A stretch of 64,000 nucleotides of DNA from Bradyrhizobium erythrophlei (GTDB lineage Bacteria; Pseudomonadota; Alphaproteobacteria; Rhizobiales; Xanthobacteraceae), in NCBI RefSeq assembly GCF_900142985.1, contig NZ_LT670849.1, positions 930,001 to 994,000 on the forward strand, read 5' to 3'. Under the pieces are notes generated by a model that had not been told where the DNA came from, ran no database searches, and was given only the letters and a program-made list of their open reading frames with translations. The position numbers and the translations under genes were made by a program. Shown here one piece after another: positions 43,810 through 53,418 of this stretch. How positions within the stretch are numbered: the first letter of the stretch is position 1; each line of letters opens with the position of its first letter.

Positions 43810-44790
43810 TTACAGCCACTTCTTCCAGCGGAAGTACATGTAGGGCGCAACAGCGGCCAGCGCCATCATCACGACCGCCATCGGATAGCCGTGCTGCCAT
43901 TCGAGTTCCGGCATGATCTTGAAATTCATGCCGTAGATCGAGGCGATCAGGGTCGGCGGCATCAACACCACAGCCATCACCGAAAACAGCTTGATGATGT
44001 TGTTCTGCTCGAGATTGACGACGCCGAGCATCGCATCGAGAATGAACGTGATCTTGTTGGAAAGATAGGAGGCGTGATCGGTCAGCGAGGCCACGTCGCG
44101 CTGCATGGTCTTGAGCTGCTCGCGCATGTCCTTTGACCATTTCACGCCATCGACAGATGCCGTAACGAAGGTAACGACGCGGCCGATCGAGACGAGACTC
44201 TCCCGTACCTTGGAAGTCAGGTCGCCTTTGCGGCCGATCGCGATCAGGATGTCGGAGTAGCGCTTGGCGTGCCCGGTGCGTGCCGCTCCATCGGGTTCGA
44301 AAATCTGGTGGCTGATCGCGTCCATCTCGCCGCCGGCACGCTCCAGGATGTCGGCGTTGCGGTCGATCACCGCATCCAGAAGCTCCATCAACACCATTTC
44401 GCCGGTAATTGCCGGGGCGCACGCGCGCGCCAACTTGTTTTCCACCAGCACGAACGGCCTCGGCTCATCGTAGCGAACGGTGACCAGGCGATGGCTGGCC
44501 AAGATAAAGGTGACCGCCGTGGTGCGGGGATTTTCCGTGTCCGCTGCGCACATCAATGTCGCCGTCATGTAGCGCGCGCTGTTTTCGATATAGAGCCGGC
44601 TGGAAATCTCGATTTCCTGCATATCCTCGCGGGTCGGGACCGCGATGCCGGCAAGGCGCTCGACTGCCTTATCCTCGGCCATCGTCGGTTTCACCAGATC
44701 GATCCAGACGGCGTTATCCGGCAAAGCCTCCATATCGGTGACGGTGGCCTTTTTCAGAGAGGATTCGCTGGGGACAAACACCGAGAACAT
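43810..44790 (-). CDS. CorA-like magnesium/divalent cation transporter
   Basis: A 326-residue inner-membrane protein. A large cytoplasmic domain (residues 1-260) includes VWIDLVKPTMAEDKAVERLA and a long helix (MREQLKTMQRDVASLTDHAS). Two C-terminal membrane helices follow, the first ending with the YGMNF pore signature (SIYGMNFKIMPELEWQHGYP), the second YPMAVVMMALAAVAPYMYF. A pentamer conducting Mg2+ (or Co2+/Ni2+) is expected. The length is normal for this subfamily. It is transcribed alone. Confidence 0.93.
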   Translation of the reverse strand: MFSVFVPSESSLKKATVTDMEALPDNAVWIDLVKPTMAEDKAVERLAGIAVPTREDMQEIEISSRLYIENSARYMTATLMCAADTENPRTTAVTFILASHRLVTVRYDEPRPFVLVENKLARACAPAITGEMVLMELLDAVIDRNADILERAGGEMDAISHQIFEPDGAARTGHAKRYSDILIAIGRKGDLTSKVRESLVSIGRVVTFVTASVDGVKWSKDMREQLKTMQRDVASLTDHASYLSNKITFILDAMLGVVNLEQNNIIKLFSVMAVVLMPPTLIASIYGMNFKIMPELEWQHGYPMAVVMMALAAVAPYMYFRWKKWL

Positions 44791-45186
44791 GGGCGGCTCC
44801 GGACGTGAAGGACAGGGTTAACCAAGGCGCTGTTCCAACGTTCGCGAGCAACGCGTCGGAGCGGGATGCGAATACCGGAATCGGCCGAAGAATTCGAGTT
44901 TGGCAGGCTTTCAATAACGGGCCCGTGAGCCTCCGGCCATTTGCGGCACGCCTATGGCGAGAGCATGGCGGTGATCTGGCGGGCTGGCTAAGCTATTGCC
45001 GGAGAATCCACAACCGCTCAAGCACTTGCGGCAAAAAAGACACAGGAAGGCTCCCGCAGCGCGGGAACAGCATCCCGGCACTGGAAATATCGTCAAATTC
45101 GGCGATAATGTGGGAGTTGAAGGTGGAGTCGTGGCGGGGCAATAAAGTCTCGCGCCTCGAACACCGGGGTCGATTGGAAATCCAAA
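44791..45186. other. Divergent intergenic stretch between corA and the L,D-transpeptidase gene
   Basis: About 400 bp with no supported gene; only weak hairpins (GCTCCCGCAGCGCGGGAAC near 45052). It should hold the promoters of both flanking genes. Confidence 0.5.
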
Positions 45187-45888
45187 ATGCCGATGAAACT
45201 GACGTCGCTCAAGTTGGCAATGGCTGTAACAGCCGCCGGTCTGCTGCTTTCGGGCTGCATGGAAACCGCAAGCTACGAGGCGACCAACACCGCCGCGTTC
45301 AAACAGCGCGACAAGGAATTGCTGGCGAAGGTTCGCTACGAGAACGTGCAGCCGCCGGAGAATTTCCGCCGCGCGATCGTCGAATTTCGCCGCAAGGAAG
45401 CCCCCGGCTCGATCGTGGTGGATTCCGACAACCACTACCTCTACTACGTGATGAACGACGGCAAGGCGATCCGCTACGGCATCACTGTCGGCGAAGAAGC
45501 CATGGCGTGGTCAGGCGTTGCCAAGATCGGCAGCATGACCGAATGGCCAGCTTGGCATCCGACCAAGGGCGAGATCGAGCGTCTCGGCGTTCCCACTTTC
45601 GTGCCACCGGGCCCGGACAATCCGATGGGTTCGCGCGCGATGTATCTGTATTCGGGCGGCAAGGACACGCTGTTCCGGATTCACGGCACCAACCAGCCGG
45701 AATATATCGGCCAGTCGATCTCATCCGGCTGTATCCGCATGACCAACGAGGACGTGATTGACCTCTATAACCGCGCCAAGGTCGGCGCGATCGTCGTCGT
45801 GCTCGCGCCCCATCACGGCGAATCGCCGTTCGGTGGCTCGTCGCAGGTGGCGCAGGGTGGCAACACCAACTTCGGCTCGTGGCAATAA
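45187..45888 (+). CDS. L,D-transpeptidase (YkuD domain) lipoprotein
   Basis: A 233-residue cell-envelope enzyme that forms 3-3 cross-links or attaches proteins to peptidoglycan. The signal ends in a lipobox LLSGCMETAS. The YkuD domain has EAPGSIVVDSDNHYLYYV, MYLYSGGKDTLFRIHGTNQP (His) and the active-site motif SISSGCIRMTNEDVIDLY with catalytic Cys and Arg. The C-terminal tail is Gly/Gln-rich. ATG 45187 or 45193 may start. It ends before a strong terminator at 45921. Confidence 0.92.
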   Translation: MPMKLTSLKLAMAVTAAGLLLSGCMETASYEATNTAAFKQRDKELLAKVRYENVQPPENFRRAIVEFRRKEAPGSIVVDSDNHYLYYVMNDGKAIRYGITVGEEAMAWSGVAKIGSMTEWPAWHPTKGEIERLGVPTFVPPGPDNPMGSRAMYLYSGGKDTLFRIHGTNQPEYIGQSISSGCIRMTNEDVIDLYNRAKVGAIVVVLAPHHGESPFGGSSQVAQGGNTNFGSWQ

Positions 45889-45920
45889 GCGATCCGATCC
45901 TGATTTGACCGAAACAAAGA

Positions 45921-45943
45921 GCGCCGGTTTACCGGCGCTTTTT
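45921..45943. terminator. Terminator shared by convergent envelope genes
   Basis: GCGCCGGT (45921-45928) and ACCGGCGC (45931-45938) are an exact 8-bp inverted repeat followed by TTTTTC. It ends the L,D-transpeptidase transcript and overlaps the stop of the convergent extensin-like gene (45929). Confidence 0.8.
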
Positions 45944-46834
45944 CTTTGACGAGCTATCGGCAGCGGGCTTTTGCTCCGCCGCCGCATCGGGCTCAGCGTT
46001 GGATTTCGCGGCCTCCGGTTCATCGGCCGTCTCGCGGGGCGGCGCCTCCACCGGACGCGCGGCCGGCAGCATCGGTGCCACGGCCGGCAACGCATCCCAG
46101 ACGTACCACTGGCAAATCCGGTAATCGTTGCGCCGTTCCATCAGATCGAGATGGATGTGGTCTTCGTGATAACCGTCGGAGCCTGGCCCCAGCACGGTCG
46201 AGAAACGCGCGCATACCGAATGCAGCACGCTTTCGCGCGTCTCGCGCGCGACGGTGCGGTCGGTCAGCGAGATCGTGCGGCCATCGGCAAACGTGAAGGA
46301 GCGGACATCGATCGCATTGGCGCGGCCATGCTCGGACAATTGCGCGCCGGGGATGCGGTTGCGGCCACGGCATTCGAAGGAATCGAAATTGTCGAGGGCT
46401 GAAATTGCGCTGCCGAGGTTTTTGGCAAGCGGCGCGACATCGGTGCGAACCCAGTCGGCGATGGCGGAGGCCATCTTGCAGCGCAGGATCGCCGCCGGCT
46501 TGACCGCGACCTGATGGCTATCCGGCAAAACCACAGCCTCGAGCCGCACCAGATCCTCCCCGCCGCAGCCGCCAGCCCCATGGATGTCGGGAATGCTGGG
46601 CGCAATCGCGATCGCCTCCGTCAGGGCAAGCCGGCAGGCCGAAGGCGGTGGTGGGGTCGCCGCGCTCGGCTCGGCGTCGTGGTCGTCAGGAGCCGTGGAC
46701 GGCTCGATCTTGGCGGAGGGCGCTTGCGTTGGCCGCGGCCTCGGCAAGGGCACCTTGGCGGTGGCGACACCCCTGGCGTCGGCGAAACGCGTCTGGCCGC
46801 AACAGACGAGCAGCAGCGCGGCCGCGCTAACCAT
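45929..46834 (-). CDS. Extensin-like (D,D-carboxypeptidase-fold) protein
   Basis: A 301-residue exported protein. The N-terminus (VSAAALLLVCCGQTRFADAR) has a signal with Cys that may be a lipobox. A Pro/Ala-rich linker leads to an extensin-like C-terminal domain: ADWVRTDVAPLAKNLGSAI, then IPGAQLSEHGRANAIDVRSF with the SxHxxxxAxD zinc/active-site pattern, and GYHEDHIHLDLMERR with the second His set. The C-terminus is Lys-rich (SSSKKKRR). Such domains are related to VanY-type peptidases and probably act on peptidoglycan. ATG 46834 is used; the frame runs open into the acyl-CoA synthetase gene, which is not coding here. Confidence 0.85.
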   Translation of the reverse strand: MVSAAALLLVCCGQTRFADARGVATAKVPLPRPRPTQAPSAKIEPSTAPDDHDAEPSAATPPPPSACRLALTEAIAIAPSIPDIHGAGGCGGEDLVRLEAVVLPDSHQVAVKPAAILRCKMASAIADWVRTDVAPLAKNLGSAISALDNFDSFECRGRNRIPGAQLSEHGRANAIDVRSFTFADGRTISLTDRTVARETRESVLHSVCARFSTVLGPGSDGYHEDHIHLDLMERRNDYRICQWYVWDALPAVAPMLPAARPVEAPPRETADEPEAAKSNAEPDAAAEQKPAADSSSKKKRR

Positions 46835-46951
46835 GGCCACCCTGCGGACGCCTCTCCCACCAGAAGCCCACTTGCGGCGTGCCCGCCCCGCGCTAGACTT
46901 CGCATCAAAGAACGCAAAAAAGGCGATCGAACATTCAGGAGGGACATCCCT

Positions 46952-48574
46952 ATGCTGGGATTGATGCAAGACTGGCCTTTGCTGTGTCATCGAATTCTCG
47001 AGCACGCGGCACTTATCCATGGCACTCAGGAAGTCGTCACCCGGTCGGTCGAAGGTCCCATCCATCGCACCAATTATGCCGAAATCCACAAGCGGGCGCT
47101 GAAGATCTCGCAGCGGCTGGACCGCGACGGTATCAGGCTCGGCGACCGCGTCGCCACCATCGCCTGGAACACCTGGCGTCACCTCGAAGCCTGGTACGGC
47201 ATCATGGGCATCGGCGCGATCTGCCATACCGTCAACCCGCGGCTGTTTCCCGAGCAGATCGCCTGGATTATCAACCACGCGCAAGACCGCGTGGTGATGA
47301 CCGATATCACCTTCGTGCCGATTCTGGAAAAGATCGCCGACAAACTCACAAGCGTCGAGCGCTACATCGTGCTCACCGACAAGACGCACATGCCGCAAAC
47401 GACGCTGAAGAACGCGGTCGCCTATGAAGACTGGATCGCGGAAGCCGACGGCCATTTCAGATGGAAGACCTTCGACGAAAATACCGCAGCCGCGATGTGC
47501 TACACGTCAGGCACGACCGGTGATCCCAAGGGCGTGCTGTACTCGCACCGTTCCAACGTCATGCATGCGCTGATGGCCAATACCGGCGACTCGCTCGGCG
47601 CCTGCGCCAGCGACACCATGCTGCCGGTGGTTCCGCTGTTTCATGCCAATAGCTGGGGCATTGCGTTCTCGGCGCCCTCGATGGGCACCAAGCTGGTGTT
47701 ACCCGGCGCCAAACTCGACGGCGCCTCGGTCTTCGAACTTCTGGAAACTGAAAAGGTGACGCATACCGCGGGCGTTCCGACCGTGTGGCTGATGCTGCTG
47801 AACCACATGGCCACCAACAAGCTGAAGCTGCCGCATTTGCGCATGGTGGTGTGCGGCGGCTCGGCGATGCCGCGCTCGATGATCAAGGCCTTCGTCGACA
47901 TGGGCGTGACCGCACGGCACGCCTGGGGCATGACCGAGATGAGCCCGATCGGCACCCTCGCCACGCTCAAACCGCCGTTCAGCGATCTGGCCGGCGAAGA
48001 GGCGCTCGACATCCTCCAGACCCAGGGCTATCCGCCGTTCGGCGTCCAGATGAAGATCACCGACGATGCCGGCAAGGAGCTGCCATGGGATGGCAAGACC
48101 TTCGGCCGCCTCAAGGTCTCAGGCCCCTCGGTTGCCAAGGCCTATTACCGGGTCGATGCCGATATTCTCGACGAGAACGGCTTCTTCGACACCGGCGATG
48201 TCGCCACCATCGATCCGAATGGTTACATGCGGATCACCGACCGCTCCAAGGACGTGATCAAATCCGGCGGCGAATGGATTTCCTCGATCGATCTGGAAAA
48301 CCTCGCGGTCGGCCACCCGGCGGTAGCGGAAGCGGCCGTGATCGGCGTCCATCACCCCAAATGGGATGAGCGCCCCCTGCTCATCGTCCAACTCAAGCAG
48401 GGACAGAATGCCACCAAGGACGACATCCTGAAATTCATGGACGGCAAGATCGCCAAGTGGTGGATGCCGGATGACATCGCATTCGTCGACGGCATTCCGC
48501 ACACCGCGACCGGCAAAATCCTGAAGACCGCGCTGCGCGAGCAATTCAAGGCCTATACCTTTCCCGGCACCTAG
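46952..48574 (+). CDS. Fatty-acyl/acyl-CoA synthetase (AMP-binding)
   Basis: A 540-residue ANL-superfamily ligase that activates a carboxylic acid to its CoA thioester via acyl-AMP. Motifs: [19 protein letters not shown] (P-loop), [50 protein letters not shown] and [20 protein letters not shown], and the conserved Lys in [12 protein letters not shown] near the end. It resembles medium/long-chain acyl-CoA ligases. ATG 46952 follows AGGAGGG. Together with the acyl-CoA dehydrogenases and enoyl-CoA hydratase elsewhere in the window it fits beta-oxidation. Confidence 0.92.
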   Translation: MLGLMQDWPLLCHRILEHAALIHGTQEVVTRSVEGPIHRTNYAEIHKRALKISQRLDRDGIRLGDRVATIAWNTWRHLEAWYGIMGIGAICHTVNPRLFPEQIAWIINHAQDRVVMTDITFVPILEKIADKLTSVERYIVLTDKTHMPQTTLKNAVAYEDWIAEADGHFRWKTFDENTAAAMCYTSGTTGDPKGVLYSHRSNVMHALMANTGDSLGACASDTMLPVVPLFHANSWGIAFSAPSMGTKLVLPGAKLDGASVFELLETEKVTHTAGVPTVWLMLLNHMATNKLKLPHLRMVVCGGSAMPRSMIKAFVDMGVTARHAWGMTEMSPIGTLATLKPPFSDLAGEEALDILQTQGYPPFGVQMKITDDAGKELPWDGKTFGRLKVSGPSVAKAYYRVDADILDENGFFDTGDVATIDPNGYMRITDRSKDVIKSGGEWISSIDLENLAVGHPAVAEAAVIGVHHPKWDERPLLIVQLKQGQNATKDDILKFMDGKIAKWWMPDDIAFVDGIPHTATGKILKTALREQFKAYTFPGT

Positions 48575-48608
48575 TGGATTAAAATCGGACCACCGGCGCG
48601 AGCGCCAG

Positions 48609-48636
48609 AAGGCCGGGTCAATCCGCCCCGGCCTTT
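48609..48636 (+). terminator. Hairpin after the acyl-CoA synthetase gene
   Basis: AAGGCCGGG (48609-48617) pairs with CCCGGCCTT (48627-48635) around nine bases. The T-run is short, so it may be a weak terminator. Confidence 0.5.
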
Positions 48637-48906
48637 GGCGCCTGATCCCTTGAATTCGGCCCCACTTCGTGGTCTCACACCGGCTAACGGGGTGAATTCG
48701 ACATTCGCAACCGGCCTTGCCGCGAACCCTGGTGCGAATGTCAAATCCAAACCCTATTATTAGGATGTATCTGCTAGTGGTCCTTTGGGTTCTAACATTC
48801 GCAAAAGTACCAGCTGAGACGGGATGCGAATGTTAGAATCGGAGCACTAGCTTTTGAGCCTGGCCGGTTCCGGTCGACCGTCTCCGTTGCAGCAGAAATC
48901 GAGGCC
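48637..48906. other. Intergenic stretch holding the double-palindrome element
   Basis: No gene is supported between the hairpin after the synthetase and ATG 48907. It contains the tandem palindromes at 48700-48742 and 48774-48850; the DUF1499 promoter should lie in the remaining bases. Confidence 0.55.
48700..48850. repeat. Double palindrome with CTAG-bounded arm
   Basis: Two inverted repeats in tandem share the core ACATTCGCA/TGCGAATGT. The first pairs GACATTCGCA (48700-48709) with TGCGAATGTC (48733-48742). The second pairs TTCTAACATTCGCA (48790-48803) with TGCGAATGTTAGAA (48825-48838), and its outer ends are CTAGTG (48774) and CACTAG (48845). The two-palindrome layout with CTAG ends resembles the element in the 5'-nucleotidase gene, but the arms are different in sequence. 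Confidence 0.75.
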
Positions 48907-49758
48907 ATGGCCCGCAGGTTTTCCGCGCCCTATCTATCGGAGCCCGTCTCCAGCCTGGCGTCGTGGTCGCGCAACCTGGCGGTATTTGCCGTGGTGGCGG
49001 TCCTGGTTTCGATCATCATCGTCCGCTTTGGTTTTCTCGAAATCAAACCGGCGCTCGCGACCTTTTTCGGAGCGCTCGCCTGCGCCGGCCTGTCGATGGT
49101 GATCGGCCTGATCGGCGCGGCGGCGATCTGGCAGAGCGGCGCCAGTGGCGTGGGCCGGATCCTGCTGGCGTTTTTGATCGACGTGACCCTGCTCGCTTAT
49201 CCGGCCTATCTCGGTCTGCAATACCGCAAGCTGCCCGCGATCCACGACATCACGACCGATCCGATCGACCCGCCTCGCTTCGAGGCCCTGGCTCGCTTGC
49301 GCACCGGCGAAGGCACCAATCCAGCCGTCTACGCCGGCCTTTATTCGGCTGAGCAGCAGCGCATCGCCTATCCCGACATCGAGACGGTCGAACTCGAACT
49401 TCCGGTGCAGCGCGCCTATGAGATCACGTTGCAGCTGGTGAACCGGCGCAAATGGCTTGTGATCGACGAACGCGCGCCGCAGCCGCCACGCCGGATCGGC
49501 CGCATCGAGGCAGTGGCGCGCACGCCGATCATGGGCTTCCGTGAGGATATATCGATCCGCGTCTCGCCGGACGACGAGGATTCGCGCGTCGATATTCGCT
49601 CCGCGTCGCGCTATTTCGAAAGCGACCTCGGCAGCAACGCGGCACGCGTTCGCAAGTTGATGGAAGATCTCAACACCGCCGCCGATACCGATGCGCTGAA
49701 GCCCGCGAAGAAGCCGGCCGCGCCCGCCAAGGCCCCGCCGAAGGTGGTGAAGAAGTAA
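48907..49758 (+). CDS. DUF1499 membrane protein
   Basis: A 283-residue inner-membrane protein. Three N-terminal membrane segments (about residues 20-115: NLAVFAVVAVLVSIIIVRFG, FGALACAGLSMVIGLIGAAA, ILLAFLIDVTLLAYPAYLGL) are followed by a DUF1499 domain (DIETVELELPVQRAYEITLQ; IEAVARTPIMGFREDISIRV; SASRYFESDLGSNAARVRKL). DUF1499 proteins are of unknown function, often beside envelope genes. The end is Lys/Pro/Ala-rich. It is convergent with the MBL-fold hydrolase gene. Confidence 0.85.
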   Translation: MARRFSAPYLSEPVSSLASWSRNLAVFAVVAVLVSIIIVRFGFLEIKPALATFFGALACAGLSMVIGLIGAAAIWQSGASGVGRILLAFLIDVTLLAYPAYLGLQYRKLPAIHDITTDPIDPPRFEALARLRTGEGTNPAVYAGLYSAEQQRIAYPDIETVELELPVQRAYEITLQLVNRRKWLVIDERAPQPPRRIGRIEAVARTPIMGFREDISIRVSPDDEDSRVDIRSASRYFESDLGSNAARVRKLMEDLNTAADTDALKPAKKPAAPAKAPPKVVKK

Positions 49759-49764
49759 CGCACT

Positions 49765-50688
49765 TTACGCGGTGGCCAGCCGATACGTTCCATCGATCAC
49801 GGGATCGCCATCGGTTGCAACGATGCCACGTCCGACCAGATCTTCCAGATGCGCCAGCACGGAATAACCGGCCGCTCGCATCAGGCGCGGATCAATGCCG
49901 ATATAGATCGCACGCACGATCGTCGGGATATCGGCCTCGCCTTTCGACAGGCGATGCAGGATCGACGCCTCGCGGGCCTGGCGGTGCCGGATCAGAAAGC
50001 GCACGTAACGCGGCGCATCCGGAATTTCCGGGCCGTGCCCGGAGAAATAGAGCTCCTCGCCGCGCGCCGCGAGCTTCTCCAGCGAGGCCATGTAATCGAC
50101 CATCGATCCGTCCGGCGGCGCCACGATCGAGGTCGACCATCCCATCACGTGATCGCCGACGAACAGAAATTTGCGATCGGGCCAGGCGAAAGCGAGATGA
50201 TTGGCGGTGTGGCCGGGGGTCGCGACCGTCTCGAGCTTCCAGCCCTCGCCCTCGATCATCTCGCCGTCCTTGACTTCAATGTCCGGGCGAAACTCGCGGT
50301 CGGCGCCTGATTCCGGATTATGCTTCTCGCTTTCAAAGCGCGGTCGCGACGCCCGATGCGGGCCTTCGGCAAAGACCGGCGCGCCGGTCGCTGCCTTGAT
50401 ACGCGGCGTGTTCACCGAATGGTCGCGATGGGTGTGGGTGACGAGAATATGCGTTACCGTCTCCCCGCCCACGGCATCGAGCAGCGCCTTGGCGTGGGCT
50501 TCATCGTCGGGACCGGGATCGATGATGGCGACCTTGCCGCGGCCGACGATGTAACTCACTGTGCCGGTGAAGGTGAACGGGCTCGGATTGTTGCAGAGGA
50601 TTCGTCGTACGCCGAGCCGCACTTCCTCGACTACGCCAGGCGCAAGCGGAAAATTGCGGTTGAACGGGACGTCGTCGTTATCGGCCAT
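49765..50688 (-). CDS. MBL-fold metallo-hydrolase
   Basis: A 307-residue metallo-beta-lactamase-fold hydrolase. Zinc-binding motif THTHRDHSVNTP (HxHxDH), ETVATPGHTANHLAFAW, FVGDHVMGWSTSIVAPPDGS and YFSGHGPEIPDA supply the further His and Asp ligands. A C-terminal winged-helix-like part (SILHRLSKGEADIPTIVRAI) follows, as in LACTB2-like enzymes, which are RNA or thioester hydrolases. ATG 50688 is used. The substrate is unknown. Confidence 0.9.
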   Translation of the reverse strand: MADNDDVPFNRNFPLAPGVVEEVRLGVRRILCNNPSPFTFTGTVSYIVGRGKVAIIDPGPDDEAHAKALLDAVGGETVTHILVTHTHRDHSVNTPRIKAATGAPVFAEGPHRASRPRFESEKHNPESGADREFRPDIEVKDGEMIEGEGWKLETVATPGHTANHLAFAWPDRKFLFVGDHVMGWSTSIVAPPDGSMVDYMASLEKLAARGEELYFSGHGPEIPDAPRYVRFLIRHRQAREASILHRLSKGEADIPTIVRAIYIGIDPRLMRAAGYSVLAHLEDLVGRGIVATDGDPVIDGTYRLATA

Positions 50689-50710
50689 GGGAGTTACCTG
50701 CACTCGCTAG

Positions 50711-50810
50711 GCCATCCCCCGCGCAGGCGGGGATCCGGTAAACACCGGGAGCCGGGGTTGAACCAGAGGTCTCTGGAATACTGGATCGTCCGCTTTCGCG
50801 GACGATGACA
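50711..50810. repeat. Intergenic repeat with several short hairpins
   Basis: A cluster of short inverted repeats between two minus-strand genes: CCCCCGC/GCGGGG (50716-50733), CCAGAG/CTCTGG (50763-50776) and TCGTCCGC/GCGGACGA (50786-50805). The strings CCGCGCAGGCGGGGATCC and CGCTTTCGCGGACGATGACA are of a kind dispersed in Bradyrhizobium intergenic DNA. It may act as mRNA end structure for the gene at 50839. Confidence 0.6.
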
Positions 50811-50838
50811 GCGGTGTTCGCTACTACGATTAAGGCCC

Positions 50839-52053
50839 TTACGAGAACGCCTGAATGCCGGTGATGGCGCGCCCCAGGATCAGGGCGTGGACGTCGTGGG
50901 TGCCCTCATAGGTGTTCACGGTCTCGAGGTTCGCGGTATGCCGCATCACGTGATATTCGATCTGGATGCCGTTGCCGCCGTGCATGTCGCGCGCGGTGCG
51001 GGCGATGTCGAGCGCCTTGCCGCAATTGTTGCGCTTGACGATCGAGATCATCTCCGGCGCCATCTTGCCTTCGTCCATCAGCCGGCCGACCCGCAACGAG
51101 GCCTGCAAGCCGAGCGCGATCTCCGTCTGCATGTCGGCGAGCTTCTTCTGCACGAGCTGGGTTGCGGCGAGCGGCCTGTTGAACTGCTTGCGGTCAAGCG
51201 TGTATTGCCGCGCGCGGTGCATGCAATCTTCGGCCGCCCCCATCGCGCCCCAGGAAATGCCGTAGCGCGCGCGATTGAGGCAGCCGAACGGGCCCTTGAG
51301 GCCGGAAACATTCGGCAACAGCGCGCTCTCCGACACCTCGACGCCGTCCATCACGACCTCACCGGTGACGGAGGCGCGAAGCGACAGCTTGCCGCCGATC
51401 TTCGGCGCCGAAAGCCCCTTCATGCCCTTCTCGAGAATGAAGCCGCGGATCTGGTTGTTGTGTTCGGCGGACTTCGCCCAGATCACGAACACATCGGCGA
51501 TCGGCGCGTTGGAAATCCACATCTTGGAGCCGCTGATCCGGTAGCCATCGGCGGTCTTCTCCGCGCGGGTCTTCATGCCGCCGGGGTCGGAACCGGCATC
51601 GGGCTCGGTCAGGCCGAAACAGCCGACCCATTCGCCGGTCGCAAGCTTCGGCAGGTATTTCTTGCGCTGGTTCTCGTCGCCATAGGCATAGATCGGATGC
51701 ATCACCAGCGAGGACTGCACCGAGTTCATCGAACGATAGCCGGAATCGACGCGCTCGATTTCGCGCGCCACCAGCCCATAGGCGACGTAGCTTGCATTGG
51801 CGCAGCCATATTCTTCCGGCAGCGTAATGCCGATCAGGCCGAGCTCGCCCATTTCGTTGAAAATCTCGCGGTCGGTCTTCTCTTCGAGATAGGCCTTGGT
51901 CACGCGCGGCAGAAGCTTGTCCTGCGCATAGGCGCGCGCGGTGTCGCGGATCATCCGCTCGTCTTCGGTCAACTGGTCGTCGAGCAGGAACGGGTCGTCC
52001 CATTGAAAATTAACGGGCGACGGTTTGTCCTTGGCCTGAGGGCGCACGCTCAT
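50839..52053 (-). CDS. gcdH: Glutaryl-CoA dehydrogenase
   Basis: A 404-residue FAD acyl-CoA dehydrogenase that oxidises and decarboxylates glutaryl-CoA to crotonyl-CoA in lysine/tryptophan breakdown. It matches the GcdH pattern: [20 protein letters not shown] at the start, [20 protein letters not shown] (FAD), [18 protein letters not shown], and the catalytic Glu in [20 protein letters not shown] followed by ITGIQAF. ATG 52053 is the start. The adjacent ribB gene is on the same strand upstream. Confidence 0.93.
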   Translation of the reverse strand: MSVRPQAKDKPSPVNFQWDDPFLLDDQLTEDERMIRDTARAYAQDKLLPRVTKAYLEEKTDREIFNEMGELGLIGITLPEEYGCANASYVAYGLVAREIERVDSGYRSMNSVQSSLVMHPIYAYGDENQRKKYLPKLATGEWVGCFGLTEPDAGSDPGGMKTRAEKTADGYRISGSKMWISNAPIADVFVIWAKSAEHNNQIRGFILEKGMKGLSAPKIGGKLSLRASVTGEVVMDGVEVSESALLPNVSGLKGPFGCLNRARYGISWGAMGAAEDCMHRARQYTLDRKQFNRPLAATQLVQKKLADMQTEIALGLQASLRVGRLMDEGKMAPEMISIVKRNNCGKALDIARTARDMHGGNGIQIEYHVMRHTANLETVNTYEGTHDVHALILGRAITGIQAFS

Positions 52054-52183
52054 GGAAAATCCTTTCACAACATCAGTTGCATTTTAAATCGATCGGCACA
52101 GAAGCGCAATTGCGTCATTCCGAGGCAGAAAGAACCGCATCGCCGATCGTCGCACCTGCTCAACTCACAATGACCTGATGCTA

Positions 52184-53260
52184 TCAGCCTTCGAGCGCCT
52201 CGCTCGAGACGATCTCGATGCCGAATCCGGAAAGCCCCTTGTAGTCGTGCAGCGACGAACTCAGGTTCCGGATCGACGTGACGCCGAGGTCGCGCAGGAT
52301 TTGCGCACCGACACCGACTTCGCGCCATTGCTTGTTGCGGTCGGCCTCCGCGGTCTTATCCTCGGGCAGTGGCGCCACCGGAACGCCGGCCGCACCATCG
52401 CGCAAGTAGACCAGAACGCCGCTGCCGTTCTTCTTGAAGCGTTCCAGCACCTGCTGCATGTGCTTCGGCCCGGTGAAGATATCCCGCACGATGTTGGGCT
52501 TGTGGAAGCGGGTCAGCACGTTCCTGCCGTCACCGACGCCGTTGTAGACGAAGGCAACGTGGGCGATCGAATCGAACGGCGAACGATAGGCAAAGCCCTG
52601 CAACGGCCCGATCGGGCTTTCAGCGGAAAAGCTCGAGACGCGCTCGATCAGCTTCTCCCGCGCCTGACGGTAAGCGATCATGTCAGCGATCGTGACATGC
52701 TTGAGATTGTTCGCTTTGGCGAACCGCGCCACCTGCTCGCCCTTCATCACCGAGCCGTCGTCATTCATCAGCTCACTGATGACACCGACCGGCGGCAGGC
52801 CGCTCAGCCGGCAGAGGTCGACCGCGGCTTCCGTATGGCCCGAACGCAGCAGCACGCCGCCGTCCCGCGCAATCAGCGGAAACACATGGCCCGGCCGCGC
52901 AAAGTCGTTGGCGCCGACATTCGGATTGGCCAGCGCCCGGCAGCAGGAAGCGCGCTCTTCCGCGGAAATGCCGGTGCCGCCATCGGGCTTGTAGTCGATC
53001 GAGACGGTGAACGCGGTGGTGTGGCTGGAATCATTGTGGGCCACCATCGGATCAAGCCGCAGACGGCGGGCGTCCTCCTGCGTGATCGGCGCGCAGACGA
53101 TCCCTGAAGTGTGGCGGATGATGAACGCCATCTTTTCAGGCGTGCACAGCGAGGCCGCAACGATCAGGTCGCCCTCGCCCTCGCGGTCGTCGTCATCGGT
53201 AACCACGACAAGCTCGCCATGGGCAAAGGCATGCAGAACTTCCTGGATCGGATCGGCCAT
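52184..53260 (-). CDS. ribB: 3,4-dihydroxy-2-butanone 4-phosphate synthase with degenerate GTP cyclohydrolase II-like domain
   Basis: 358 residues. The N-terminal 200 residues are RibB: VVTDDDDREGEGDLIVAAS (Mg2+ site), ARPGHVFPLIARDGGV and RSGHTEAAVDLCRLSG. They convert ribulose 5-phosphate to the four-carbon riboflavin precursor. The C-terminal half aligns with GTP cyclohydrolase II (VYNGVGDGRNVLTRFHKPN, GSGVLVYLRDGAAGVP). It lacks the Cys triad that binds zinc and the GRGIGL segment, so it is probably not a working RibA. It is a RibBA-like protein with one active half. Confidence 0.9.
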   Translation of the reverse strand: MADPIQEVLHAFAHGELVVVTDDDDREGEGDLIVAASLCTPEKMAFIIRHTSGIVCAPITQEDARRLRLDPMVAHNDSSHTTAFTVSIDYKPDGGTGISAEERASCCRALANPNVGANDFARPGHVFPLIARDGGVLLRSGHTEAAVDLCRLSGLPPVGVISELMNDDGSVMKGEQVARFAKANNLKHVTIADMIAYRQAREKLIERVSSFSAESPIGPLQGFAYRSPFDSIAHVAFVYNGVGDGRNVLTRFHKPNIVRDIFTGPKHMQQVLERFKKNGSGVLVYLRDGAAGVPVAPLPEDKTAEADRNKQWREVGVGAQILRDLGVTSIRNLSSSLHDYKGLSGFGIEIVSSEALEG

Positions 53261-53418
53261 AGGGTCTCTCGTTTGGTGGCGCGAGCATTAGCCCGGCAGC
53301 TCGGGTCGCGCCAGCCTCATTACGCAAGGCAGAATGGCTTCCCCGGCGTAGCGGGTGGTGGCGACAAAGCCTGTCTACTTGAATAAGGTCGAACGCAATC
53401 AAGAACAAGGGAGGGCCT

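Noticed and set aside
46835..47455. Upstream extension of the extensin-like open frame
   Set aside because: It runs antisense through the N-terminal part of the acyl-CoA synthetase gene and precedes a proper signal peptide at 46834; not part of the real gene.
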